Shown: positions 41,753 to 52,307, counted from the stretch's first letter. The stretch: 64,000 nt of DNA from Theileria orientalis strain Shintoku (GCF_000740895.1 NC_025263.1:558001-622000); one strand, 5' to 3'. Program-made: numbers and translations. Notes: generated by a model not told the origin, from the letters alone.

Positions 41753-43401
41753 ACACATTGTATAATTAATTGTGAAACACACAACACTAATTTTAATGTA
41801 AAATATATTCAACTCACTTCACTTAATGCCTTTTGGCAACAATCACTTTCACCAGCCAATTTTAAATGTCATACAATCAATTTTTTAAATATAAAATACA
41901 AACTATCATATCTAATCAAACTCGCAATATATTATTTACTAATGTGTGTTTTTGTGTTTTTATTTTACCGTATATTAGTGAGAATTAGTCAGTTAGTTCC
42001 AATTCCCCATGGAACCTATTTTAACAAGTGTTTTTGGGGGTTATACATATAAATTTTTACAAATTCATATACTAAAAAAATATTATTTACACATTTTGAT
42101 ATTAATATTTATTTTCTATTAAATAGTCATGTTTTATTCCAACATTTTCCACAATCATTAACACATTCTTTTAAATCATTTTAAATTTCACAAACCCGCC
42201 TACAAAATCCTTTTAATAACATTTATAAATTAATACAAATAAAATTTAGTTTATTAGACATATATTGACCATCAAATTCTATTTTCTACTCTTGTATATA
42301 AACACAAATTGTTTTGATTTCTTTGTTTCTTTTCGCACAAACTCTAAAGTGTTATAAACTATAAATAATGTGTGCTAGGCTATGCGGGTTTTATCTTATT
42401 CTTTTCATTACATTAAAACACACAACCTTCATAAATTACGACAACGGATGATATTATATTTAAATTTCTAATCAGCGAATTGATTAATATAATTTTCTCG
42501 AGGTGTGTCAATCATATGAGACTTATTTTTCAGGCCAGTCATCTTATATTATTGATATTGTTGTACCTAATTTATTTGTTGTAAAACCTCGTTATTTATT
42601 TATTATTTCCTCTGATTAATTTACACTAATTTATAAATCCCCCTACTTATCATGAAGTTATATACACAGTCATAATAACATTATAGATCAAGCTTGTTTT
42701 TTATTAATGGAACATGCCCCTCTTGAACAACCTCATCGCAAACGAGTTCTATAGCACATTAATTCCTTTTACATCCCGGCATCCTAACACTTCTCATTAA
42801 GTAAAGTCGTATGGTTATATCACAATAGTATTAAGCTGTTTGACACTGATGGATGGGGAAAATATCTTACCATTTCTTTTTTGTTGGTATGCTACTGACC
42901 ATGTTTGTTTAGCTGTTTCACTCTGGAATTTTGTCCTTCTTATAGTGAGTCTTATGGAATCACATCAGACCTCTTTATCGGCTTTGAGTTTGTTGTTTTA
43001 TCGGTTTAACAAATCGCACTTTAATACGTTTAGAATCTCAAGACTTTACAAATGTAACCGACATTTCTTTAGTAAATTGAAACTACCTTAATGTTTTACA
43101 ACATCAATACTTGAAATATAAAGATTGAAAATGTTAGTAATGTTTTCAACTTAGGATTTGTTGAATTTAGTTTTTCAAACTCATAAAAATAGCAAAAACT
43201 TGTAAGATAAATCTGCCAATGTAGTAAATTTTAGTCATTTGTTCTTCAAATTATCTTGCCAACTTTATCATAATGAATCAACCTTTTATATTATTTCCTC
43301 CTGACCGTTTGATTATGATATATCCTCTACATTTATCTCTGATAATAGTATATTGTACAAATGAGTTCTTTTGATTCGAAACTTGGTCTACTATATTTGA
43401 T
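41753..43401. other. intergenic region, AT-rich, upstream of second FAINT gene
   Basis: 1.65 kb without a supported gene. An 83-codon frame at 42840-43091 begins at a non-ATG codon and is hydrophobic by composition only. At 43361 an ATG opens a short frame, MSSFDSKLGLLYLIWLIFI, that overlaps the start of the next gene in another frame. A spliced upstream exon for the FAINT gene may lie here. Confidence 0.4.
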
Positions 43402-46185
43402 ATGGCTTATATTTATTTAGGAACTAAAAGTGGCAAATATGATGATCATCATACTGAGTATAAAGTCAGATATAAATATTCAGTTAAAGTCTCAACACAC
43501 TTGATAGAACAATGTCCAACTTACTATTACATAAAGTACTCTATTCAGTTCTATGTTCAAGGGTATACAATTCAAACTAATAATTTTGACATTGTTATTT
43601 GTGATGGTACTACAACTCACAAAAAAGGAAAAACAAAATTTAAATACGAAAGCAACAAACATTATGATATTCCTACCGTTGATGTATATTATTCAATGTT
43701 GTTTTCTGATAAACCATTGGTTGTGTGTTTCAATACGAAACATTTTGGTCAACTTTTTCATAGATATTCTAGACTAAAAGATGTAAAAAATATTAAGGGT
43801 CGTGATCTTGAAAATCACACTGTGACAGGTGATTTATATAATGTTTTTCATGAAGAGTTAAGAAAAATTTCAAGCGCTCTAATTTTGTATAGTACTTTTG
43901 CCAAGAGCGCCTATGTTAAACACAATCCTTCAGACCTGAAAAACCATGCTTTCATAGGTGATAAAAAAAAGTTTTATTCTATCACTTTTACTTCTATTAA
44001 TAATACAATAATGGGTATGTTATACACAGATTTATTAATACAGAAAACTTCTGAAAACCCTTCTGGAATAATAAAATTAAGTGATATTGAATATAATAAA
44101 GGTTTATTATGTGATGGAGTCGTGTGCTACTATACGATTGGTGATCATATGCCTTTGTATATTGAAGTCATTGACAAGTGCTCTATAATACAATATATTA
44201 GAAAGGATTTAGATGAGTGTTTTTATAAAGAAACTATTGTTTATATGTATTATTCAGGTGTAGAATTCCTGTTGGAGTACATATTGACGAATATCGAAAG
44301 CAAAGTGAGATATAAACTAAATAAGAATTCTAGATACACTGGAAACATTCTTGTGACTCCAACATTGAAAGAAAACTATAAATTTTACATTTACAAACAC
44401 ACACCCTTTCTTGGCCATGAAAAAAAGAATTGTGAAATTTGGTACAACACTCACAAGATCATTGTTTATTCTGATGATGTAGAATCTGATAAGCTTTCCA
44501 ATGTTGAGAATTTAATATATAATAAAATTGAAACATACAGCCTTGTAATTTCCAGCGATTTTCATCTTTTGATTAAGTTTACATCTACTAGTGGCAAGGC
44601 TTATTATTTACAGAGGGTTGACACTTCTGGAAAATATTGGAATCAGATTCTCATTTCTGATTACGAACTAAAAGATGATAAACTTTTTAGATCAAAATTA
44701 GATGAATTCAGTTATGTTTTAAAAAAATCAATTATGGTTCACATTGATGAAGAACCTGGCCATTATGAAATGTATTTAGTTGACAACACAGACAGAATAG
44801 GCTATGAGGGTTTTTATCAAGAAAAAACACATGAATCTCAAATAATTGAAGTTGTCAATGAAAAAAATTGTAGTTTGTTCAAACAAAGCCATTTTACTAT
44901 GCATACACACAATTTATCGCAATCAAAGAATTCTGCTGAGTTAGAACGTATTGGAGGTCTAAGGTTGTTTGTAACTGGGAATCAAAAAGATCAAAGCATT
45001 TTGGTATATAAAGAAGTTAAGATTTATAAGAATGTTGATACCAATGAAAGTAACAGGATATTTTTGACATATACACCTGGACCAGGGAGACCATTTCAAG
45101 AAACCAACAACGATAATGTGTACGTGTTCTTCCATGATGAGGATCCCAGGCCATTGATGTTATCTTATAATGACAAGGCATATAGAGCTAGAAATGAAAA
45201 AGAGTACGAAAGTTATATGTGGCCTGTCGATAAAGCAATTAGTTCATCTAATTGTCATCAGAGGTCAAACACTAACCTATTAAATACTTTAAATGAAATT
45301 TGTTATTATTTGAAAATACGTTCTTGCAGGGAAGGATCACCCAAATATCCTCCTACCACAATATCAGAAAGAGATCCTCATTCCACAATAAGCGTTACAA
45401 CTGAACTTAAACCACATTCTCAACCTCCTCCTCAACAACCTTTGCCTCCAGTTCATCCTCCACCTCCATCAGGACATATACCACCACCATCAAAAGAAGA
45501 GAAGACTAAACAGAAACCACATGTACTTGTTCAAAAACCCGAAGTTACAAAATCAACCCACGATCATGGAAGACCAAAGGGTTATCACACTGATACAAGG
45601 GACAGTGAATCCAAAGTCTCATCTTCTTCTCCAAAATCTACAGTCCAAGTAGATCAAAGACATTCTGTAACTGCACAACGAAGAGATGACCATATTCAAA
45701 CATCTGAAAGTCCACGTGGAACAACTAATTTAATGGAAGAACTGACACCGCCTGCACCTAGACCACCATCATCACCAAAACTACCTGAAAGCACACCTAT
45801 GAATCCACCTTCGCAGGGTTCTGATCGCACCACCAAAGTTCCAGAACCCAGCTTAAGGGCTTCCGGGTCACCTCACTCTAAGGGGACTGAGGGACGTAGA
45901 CTATCAATAGAAGAATCAGTTACGCATATTTTACCAAAAAATATCATAGAGAGCAGGTCTATAACTCACTCTAAACCATCAAAGGTTACTCAACCTGACC
46001 TTCCTAGAGCGGAGGCACGCCAAGCTACACACGATTCAACTGCCAACGATACCTCTGACACAAAGACAACCATTATCGCATCATCTACAACAGCCGGTGT
46101 TGTAGTAGCAGGTGGAGCCACAGGAACACTCGTGTATTTGAAATTCCCGTATATTTTCTATCCTGCTATAAAAGCATTGTTATAA
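43402..46185 (+). CDS. FAINT (DUF529)-repeat protein with proline-rich domain and hydrophobic tail (SVSP-like)
   Basis: Frame of 927 residues. Residues about 1-640 hold FAINT-like units, for example VDVYYSMLFSDKPLVVCF (about 95), VVCYYTIGDHMPLYIEV (about 237) and VYVFFHDEDPRPLMLSYNDK (about 575). Residues about 650-880 are Pro/Gln/Ser/Thr-rich (PPPQQPLPPVHPPPP, many SPK/SPR), comparable to the PQ-rich region of SVSP-type proteins. The C-terminus is a Gly/Ala/Val hydrophobic segment ending KFPYIFYPAIKALL, matching the tail at 36307. No signal peptide is present with this ATG, whereas SVSPs normally have one. The sequence just after the ATG looks like a splice acceptor (TTTATTTAG), so the true N-terminus may be encoded by an upstream exon. 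Converges with the minus-strand gene at 46279. Confidence 0.78.
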   Translation: MAYIYLGTKSGKYDDHHTEYKVRYKYSVKVSTHLIEQCPTYYYIKYSIQFYVQGYTIQTNNFDIVICDGTTTHKKGKTKFKYESNKHYDIPTVDVYYSMLFSDKPLVVCFNTKHFGQLFHRYSRLKDVKNIKGRDLENHTVTGDLYNVFHEELRKISSALILYSTFAKSAYVKHNPSDLKNHAFIGDKKKFYSITFTSINNTIMGMLYTDLLIQKTSENPSGIIKLSDIEYNKGLLCDGVVCYYTIGDHMPLYIEVIDKCSIIQYIRKDLDECFYKETIVYMYYSGVEFLLEYILTNIESKVRYKLNKNSRYTGNILVTPTLKENYKFYIYKHTPFLGHEKKNCEIWYNTHKIIVYSDDVESDKLSNVENLIYNKIETYSLVISSDFHLLIKFTSTSGKAYYLQRVDTSGKYWNQILISDYELKDDKLFRSKLDEFSYVLKKSIMVHIDEEPGHYEMYLVDNTDRIGYEGFYQEKTHESQIIEVVNEKNCSLFKQSHFTMHTHNLSQSKNSAELERIGGLRLFVTGNQKDQSILVYKEVKIYKNVDTNESNRIFLTYTPGPGRPFQETNNDNVYVFFHDEDPRPLMLSYNDKAYRARNEKEYESYMWPVDKAISSSNCHQRSNTNLLNTLNEICYYLKIRSCREGSPKYPPTTISERDPHSTISVTTELKPHSQPPPQQPLPPVHPPPPSGHIPPPSKEEKTKQKPHVLVQKPEVTKSTHDHGRPKGYHTDTRDSESKVSSSSPKSTVQVDQRHSVTAQRRDDHIQTSESPRGTTNLMEELTPPAPRPPSSPKLPESTPMNPPSQGSDRTTKVPEPSLRASGSPHSKGTEGRRLSIEESVTHILPKNIIESRSITHSKPSKVTQPDLPRAEARQATHDSTANDTSDTKTTIIASSTTAGVVVAGGATGTLVYLKFPYIFYPAIKALL

Positions 46186-46278
46186 CAATTGTGTACAGAA
46201 TTGTCAAAATATTAAAATTAACACACTTTACAATTTTAATATTAAATGTTTTAAACCTTTTTTATACGATTTACTTAT

Positions 46279-46521
46279 TTATTTTTTCAGTTTGGGCCTT
46301 CCGTACTTCGTTAGCTTCACCGGCTTCGTGCTGCATCCGTGTGTTTCTGGAGCCCTGTGTTTAATGCAGAAACGGCGTTTGCAGTACTTGCAATCGTGGC
46401 CCACCACCTTGGTGTCCTCTTTGCAGCTTGGAAGGTTCGCTCCCGGGACGTAATGGCAAGTCCATGTCTCCTTGATCACTGAATCCAGCAGCAGATCGTC
46501 CTCATCCTCCGAGGCCGTCAT
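46279..46521 (-). CDS. small AN1-like zinc-finger protein
   Basis: 80 residues, ATG at 46521, single exon. An acidic start (EDEDDLLLDS) is followed by a Cys/His cluster: one Cys at about 22, one at about 32, then CKYCKRRFCIKHRAPETHGC. The spacing C-x2-C-x4-C-x2-H-x5-H-x-C matches the second half of an AN1-type zinc finger. The first Cys pair has unusual spacing, so the domain is AN1-like rather than certain. A basic tail (KLTKYGRPKLKK) ends the protein. AN1 proteins often act in stress responses or with ubiquitin/proteasome factors; no specific role can be read here. First gene of the conserved core block. Confidence 0.75.
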   Translation of the reverse strand: MTASEDEDDLLLDSVIKETWTCHYVPGANLPSCKEDTKVVGHDCKYCKRRFCIKHRAPETHGCSTKPVKLTKYGRPKLKK

Positions 46522-46623
46522 TTATTTACACAAACGTCTATTTAACAATTTACACATTAAAAACAACTGTTATTATACACTGTTTGAAAATATAAAATTA
46601 AATCTAAATGTTATCTCCTATTT

Positions 46624-46684
46624 GGGGACCGGGTTTAACCACTGGCCTCCCTGGCCGTATGCTCCCGCTACCACTTGAGCCACT
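46624..46684 (-). other. tRNA-like A-box/B-box element (not a functional tRNA)
   Basis: The minus strand reads TGGCTCAAGTGG (complement of 46671-46682), an A-box match, and about 30 nt later GGTTAAACCCG, a weak B-box. GCTC and GAGC could pair as a D-stem, and ggcc-tccct-ggcc forms a hairpin. No acceptor stem pairs, so this is at most a tRNA-derived or SINE-like fragment, or chance. Confidence 0.25.
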
Positions 46685-46705
46685 GAATATTTTTGTTTTT
46701 CATCT

Positions 46706-46984
46706 TCACCTACCTTTTCTCTGCTTGTGTGCCATGTATGACAGGTACCAGAACTTGTACATTCCGTAGACAACCAGTCCTGCTCCCAGCGGATTAGCCC
46801 ACCACCAGTATCTGTACTGGCTCACCCTTCCGATTTGCGCGAACTCGTTGTTCAGTCCGTATGCGATGCTCCTTGCAACGTCTGATAACTGTTTGCCCTC
46901 GCTCGTCTTCCATACTCTGTACCACGTCAGCGGGTTGACTGCCCTCCCTGCTTTCGCTATGTACCTCTGTATATGCCATCCCAT
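46706..46984 (-). CDS. conserved-looking 92-residue membrane protein of unknown function
   Basis: The chosen start is the ATG at 46984 (MGWHIQRYIAKAGRAVNP). The open frame extends upstream to 47113, with basic low-complexity sequence that may be an organelle presequence or untranslated. The protein is basic and Trp/Tyr-rich, with one likely membrane segment near the C-terminus (WWWANPLGAGLVVYGMYKFW) and a basic end (HKQRKGR). This composition resembles small mitochondrial inner-membrane subunits, but I do not recognise the family. It sits in tandem with other minus-strand core genes. Confidence 0.6.
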   Translation of the reverse strand: MGWHIQRYIAKAGRAVNPLTWYRVWKTSEGKQLSDVARSIAYGLNNEFAQIGRVSQYRYWWWANPLGAGLVVYGMYKFWYLSYMAHKQRKGR

Positions 46985-47250
46985 GTTTACGATTAACCTT
47001 AGTACGCACTTATGAATTATTGTAGTATTAAATTTATTTCGTGTGTTGGCTTTGTGATGTCGTGGGCTACTCAACCTCACTTTTTGAGCAATCTGCATCC
47101 GTGTGTTGCTCAAATCTCCTCCTAATTCGTCCTTCCACTCCCTTTCCTACTTATCCGCCTTTTTTCCCGTGAAATACCAACATGTGCTGGGTCCTAGTTT
47201 CTTTTGTGACCTAAAATTCTGTTAGCTCGCGCATCGTCATTCACCTCAGC

Positions 47251-49097
47251 CTATCTACAAACCCACTTGAATAAATTCGACAATCCGAATGCGCTTGGAC
47301 TCAGATAGCTTATTCTTATGTTCGTCGGCAGACTGATCAAGTTTAGCACCTTCTTCACGAAGCCTACTACTTTCTGCGACGGCAGGAACCTTATTCCGTC
47401 GAGTGCCGAGAACTTGTAGTAGTAAATCCCCCTCTTTATCACCTCTCCCATGATCCTATTTGAGTATTCCTTCAACCCGTACGCCAAGTCCATCCTCAGT
47501 GACTGCGTCAGTGCGTCGTACAGCTTAAAGTCCTTCAGTATTTCGTACTTGATTTTGCTCAGCACGCTGCAGTAGTTCGAATCGTACTTGCTGATCAAAC
47601 TCGACAAATCGCTGTACATTAATCATTGACCCACTGTGCGCTTAATTACTTAACTATTTTCTACCGCTCTTACTTTTCTATCGTCTCCGTTATGCTCAGC
47701 TTCTTTATGTCCTCCTGGTGATCCTTGTCTGACTTGCTCAACAGCTGTATTAACAGTCCGTGGTTTAACTTGTACAGCTCCGACCTCATCTTGTCATACA
47801 ATCGACTTCTCATCTCCGAAGATACTTTCGTTGCCAGTTGGCTACTTGTGTGACTCCCCTCCTTTATTGCCTTATCGTACTCATTCATTGTTGCTCTAAC
47901 CAGCTGATTCACTCTCGATTTGAGCTTATTTACTTCTACTCTATCTTCCAGGATTTCTTTCAATGATTTATAAAACCTATTTTCAACATTAACATCAATG
48001 TTTACTTTCAAAATCATTTACTATACTTATCTATCTATTCAATTACCTGTTATACGAGTCGTTGTAACAATTCAATATTTGTTCATATAATTCAAAGTTG
48101 CTCTCCAACTCACTATAATCTTCAAAATTAAATCTTAGCTGTTTCAACGACTTTGCCTTTTCAGCGATTTTGTCTATCGACTCACACACTTTCAGTTTCT
48201 TGCTAAACTCGTCATCTATATCTTCCACACACGTCTTATAGTAGCTGTGATCCTCACTGTAAAACTGCTTCATCAAGTCCCTCTACAATATGTCATCAAT
48301 ATAATATTTTTAGCCACATTTACTCGTACGCATTAATAACTTACCATATCTTTATACTTTTCCACGTAGTTGCATCTAACACTAATCCCTTCGAATAGCA
48401 ACTCATTAACTTCCTCGTTATCCACTATCTTAATAAACGAGTTCAGGAATTCGTTTATTGTCTCATTAATTTCATACTTCTGTCTTTCTATGAACTCCTT
48501 TTGCTCCCTGCTTACGTGTATACTCCTTTCCCTTGGTCTATAGTTATATATTACAAAGTGCACTTTCGGATAAATTTTCGTGTGTGTGTTGAGTGCATAG
48601 CTCATCAGTCCCAGCAGTCTAAACTCTTCCATTCCCGCGCATCCTCTTTCGACCAGCTTCAGATAATCTACTGGTACAATCACTCTATCCACCAACAACA
48701 TTATCTCTGCCAACTTCAGTATTGACTCATTTACTCTGTTATCTCTTTTTGTATTTTTATCTTCTACATTCAACTCATCTATAAATTCAATCACTGTTGG
48801 CTTCCTCTTGAACACTTTACTCTTCAAACTGGTCAACACATCATGATAGTTGTTATTTTTTACAACGTTAACATCCGCAGGAACGTAGTCTTCACAATCC
48901 TTCTCATCACCGGTACCAATTGGTTTTGCAACCTCTTTATGCGATAGTAAGATATACACAGGATTTTCGTTCAATACTTCCTTATCAGTTCCCAACTTAC
49001 TGAATGAGTATTTAATTTTATTAAATCCTGGCACCTTGATGCCATAACAGTTTGACAGCATACAAAACAAATACATATATATTATCCTCATCTTCAT
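47251..49097 (-). CDS. secreted or organelle-targeted protein of unknown function, 4 exons
   Basis: Predicted exons (minus strand): 49097-48345, 48282-48047, 47976-47674, 47611-47251, introns 62-70 nt, all phases consistent, product about 550 residues. A clear hydrophobic signal sequence (MKMRIIYMYLFCMLSNCYG) opens the protein. The remainder is mixed charged sequence with helical, coiled-coil-prone parts: RERSIHVSREQKEFIERQ (about 195-215), DLMKQFYSEDHSYYK-like at the second exon start, and KSLKEILEDRVEVNKLKS in exon 3. A conserved-looking globular patch is ERGCAGMEEFRLLGLMSYAL followed by VHFVIYNYRP. A weakly hydrophobic stretch lies near the C-terminus. I do not recognise a family. The signal sequence and the neighbouring apicoplast-type S15 gene make secretion or apicoplast import plausible. 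Confidence 0.7.
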
Positions 49098-49213
49098 TTG
49101 AGTACAGTTGACGAATTAGATCAGTGCTTCTTCCCAAGTGACTTCCTATATTAATATTAAATTATCAACATTTTAATTTACTATATGTATATTTTTGTTC
49201 TTAGTCTATATAA

Positions 49214-50255
49214 CTATTTATTTCTCATATACTTGTATAAATCTTCCTTTCTCTCCTTTGCCGTTCGATATCTCTTCGTTTTCTGATGGTATAGGTGTGT
49301 ATTCTTCTTTATTATTTTAGTTAATGGTGAAAAGTCGTCCTCGAAGTGTATATCGAACGTGTCCGTCAGCATGTCATACGTTTCCCTCCTCGTGCGATAT
49401 AAATACTTCAACAACCTAAACTTATTTATTCTCTGCTGTCCTCACCTTCTACGGTTAAATGCCAATTTCGTTATCTGCCTCTTCGCTTGATTGTCCTACA
49501 CATTTGTTAACCAACGTCACCATTAAACCGCGTACCTTTCTGTGTTGTTGTAAGTGGTGTACAAGGTAGTCAATTTTTGCTGTTATGGCTGCTACTACTA
49601 CTTCTGGCGATCCTGTATCTCTTTCGTGGCGCTTCATAGGCTCTTTCAACTCGTACTCGTACAGCTTCGAGAAATATTTCTACAAATGGCAATTAAATTA
49701 ATATTCTCACTCCTCTAACTCGAATTCTACTCGGGTGTATATCCCAGCTATCTGACTCTATGAAATCGTTTCTATACTTATCCGGCTCCAACCTTCCAGG
49801 CCTATTGTTATAGTCTATACTGGTTCTATATGTTCTCAGTGGCGATATCTTTCTGAAGAGCGGGTTAAACTTTTCAAAATTGATAGGAACTATAGGATTC
49901 TTTATTCTTCTTTTCTTAACTGAAACACATTTTTTTAAAAATAGGACTCACTTGATTTATTCGACAGTGTGTATTTACTCTTGTCTGTAGAAGGGTTCAA
50001 GAGATTATCGTAAACTGGAATTGGCTCAGAATTTACTATGGAATCTTCAGAAACTGCCTTCAGGTTAAATATACCGTAACCTCTGGTTTTCAAATAGTTG
50101 TTTAACTTGTCCAATATAACTCCCTTTCTTCTTTTCAACTTATCTATACGACACTTTTCTCTTCCATATCTTATTTTGAAGGATTCCAAATCGGATATAT
50201 ATATTGACAGTATTAGCACATAACACACATATATGCGATTTGTCCTAAAAAGCAT
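49214..50255 (-). CDS. rps15: organellar (probably apicoplast) small-subunit ribosomal protein S15, 4 exons
   Basis: Predicted exons (minus strand): 50255-49952, 49919-49711, 49679-49500, 49420-49214, introns 32-79 nt, total 299 residues. The S15 (uS15) core is unmistakable: KRHERDTGSPEVVVAAITAK followed by IDYLVHHLQQHRKVRGLM and, after the last intron, RLLKYLYRTRRETYDML. Bacterial S15 is about 89 residues, so this protein has a long N-terminal extension. It starts with a signal-peptide-like segment (RIYVCYVLILSIYISDLESF) and then a Lys/Arg-rich stretch (KCRIDKLKRRKG), the bipartite form used for apicoplast import. The C-terminal extension is basic. S15 binds 16S rRNA early in small-subunit assembly. 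It diverges from the PIG-T gene with 171 bp between the two starts. Confidence 0.88.
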
Positions 50256-50426
50256 ATCTATTGTACATTTTAATTAATTTATTACAATAAACACAGTTAT
50301 TTTAAGTTATTAAATGATTCTATTTATTTTATTCAAGAATCAAACATAATCCACACAACATTACAATTCAGAATATTTTATCAATTTAATCAAATTTTTG
50401 TAAAATATTTGTATTATAATGTTAAA
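50256..50426. promoter_or_regulatory. compact divergent promoter region between rps15 and PIG-T genes
   Basis: Only 171 AT-rich bases lie between the two ATGs, which point away from each other. Both promoters and 5' untranslated regions must fit here or overlap. No specific element is recognised. Confidence 0.4.
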
Positions 50427-52307
50427 ATGAATTTGAATTTTAGTTTATTTATTTTAATTTTGACCGTTTTTTCCTTGTTCGCGTCATGTTTCGATAATGT
50501 GTCTGAGAGCTTGACACTGAGGCCTTTAACCAACGGAGATTGGCTACTGGTGCTTGATGTGTCCATTGTTTCCAAAGACCTCAAATACCTGTTTGAGAAT
50601 CCGGATGATCCGCACTTCTTTATGGACTCAATGCCCATTGACGTGGCAAAGCTGTATGTTAAGACGAAGTCGGACTGGTTCGAGGCGAATCTGGGATTTG
50701 GAGAGTGGAAGGACACAGTTTGGGGCGACAGACCAGAAATCCTGATAACAAATGGCCTTTCACTGGCGGGTTGCTGGCCGTTTCTGGATAAAAAGGTGGT
50801 CCGTGACCACTTCAGCACGCTGTGCTACGGACTTTGGGGAGTTACAGGAGCAATGTTTTCGAACCTGGTGAACCAGGAGTCGTTTATTCACGACGTTACA
50901 CACCTTTACGCAAACGACTACGAAAATGACACAAAACGCAATTTTACAGTCCTACTCTCATCGGATTTCGAGGACAGAGCGTGCCTCGACGCGTTATATA
51001 AACTGAGGATGATATACCCCTGCCTCTGCACAAACGGACTCGTGGCAGTCCTAGGGGACGAAAGACTCTTTGTGCGCTCGTCGTACCGGGGTATTAACCT
51101 GAGAGTCGAGAGGGTGAACGGCGATTTGGCGTTTAAAGCCAGGGTACAGTTCACAGTTCAGGGCTCAAAGCTGCCGGAGAAGTTCGGAGGCTTCTTCCCG
51201 GAAAACAGGGCGCCCCGAGTGTGCCTAACGACCTCGGAGTCGATCGTGAACCTGGTGTACCCGAATTCGCTGCGTTCACAAAACTACAACAGCACCAGCT
51301 TCAACTACATGGACCCCAAGTCCAGGGAGTTGCTGGACGACAAGTACCAGCAGCTTAAACTAAACTTCAAAGACGGATATGAGCTATTGGCGACCTCAAG
51401 CGAGCTGCTGTACGAGGTCTCGGAGCTGGAGAGCAGGTACCTCCGAGTGTTAAAACGAGTTCAGTCGTCGCTCTTGATAAAGGTCTCGAATCTGACGAAC
51501 CAGTACAAGAAGGTCTGCGTGCATCAGCCGCTGCCCTACTGGCTCAAGCCGCTGGTACACTCACTCAACGTGGTCGTTGAGTACATGGGCGACAACATTA
51601 CACTGTACGAGTGCAAGGCGGCCGACTGCTTCGCAAGAAACAGCGTCTCGAGCGTTAATTTTAATTTACTCACTGACACCATGGATCGGCTGCTCCCTGA
51701 TCGATTCCGCCCCTATTTACACGTGGCTTACAACCTGTTCGACGCAGTCCCGAAGTTACCGACCTCAGCCAACGACCCTCTGATGATCTACGAGCTGGGC
51801 AACAACTGGAACCAGTTTGGCATTTACATGTCGCTGCCGCCGAACAGTGTCATGTATCTGTCCGCCGAGCTTTCGAAGGACAACATCACCTACGAGGACA
51901 TTCACCTCGCTGCGCACAGAGGCCAGCTCATCCCGGCAGGGCTCCTTCTGGACCTTAGCAACTTGAATTCGTGCTCTTCCTACGACTCACCGTACAATTT
52001 TGGGGCGCTGTCGAGTTACAGGTGTAATCACTACTACTATTTTCTAACGTCGTTCTTTTCGCAGATTGTTTTACCAGACAACAGTAGGTTTTCTACTTAT
52101 ATACACACTCTTGATAGCTATGCACTGACACCTATAACATACACTTTTAACATAGGCCTATAACATACAGTTATAACATACACCTAATTTATTTCAGCTA
52201 TGATTTTCAATGTTATGGCGGCAGTTGGTGCTGTAAGTGCACTCCTGTTTGGCTTTGTTTTCAACACTTTTACCAAGGATTGGGAAAAATCTCTTAATGT
52301 CTCTTAG
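50427..52307 (+). CDS. GPI transamidase subunit PIG-T / GPI16, 2 exons
   Basis: Start at ATG 50427 (MNLNFSLFILILTVFSLFAS, a good signal peptide). Exon 1 runs to 52083, intron 52084-52197, exon 2 52198-52307; about 588 residues. The family is shown by LTLRPLTNGDWLLVLDVSI near the start, EANLGFGEWKDTVWGDRP, ALYKLRMIYPCLCTNGL, and the conserved C-terminal end, where splicing joins VLPDN to TMIFNVMAAVGAVSALLFGF. The last segment is the single transmembrane helix with a short cytosolic tail. PIG-T is the luminal ER subunit that stabilises the transamidase attaching GPI anchors to proteins. This matters in piroplasms because many surface proteins are GPI-anchored. Without the second exon the protein would lose its membrane anchor. 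Several N-glycosylation sequons are visible. Confidence 0.88.

Noticed and set aside
42840..43091. 83-codon hydrophobic frame upstream of the second FAINT gene, considered as a signal-peptide exon
   Set aside because: Non-ATG start and no donor site joining it in phase to the FAINT frame could be established.
46624..46684. A functional tRNA gene
   Set aside because: No acceptor stem, no standard 7-nt anticodon loop, weak B-box.
50409..50426. Upstream TTG start for PIG-T
   Set aside because: Nuclear eukaryotic gene; ATG at 50427 begins a good signal peptide.
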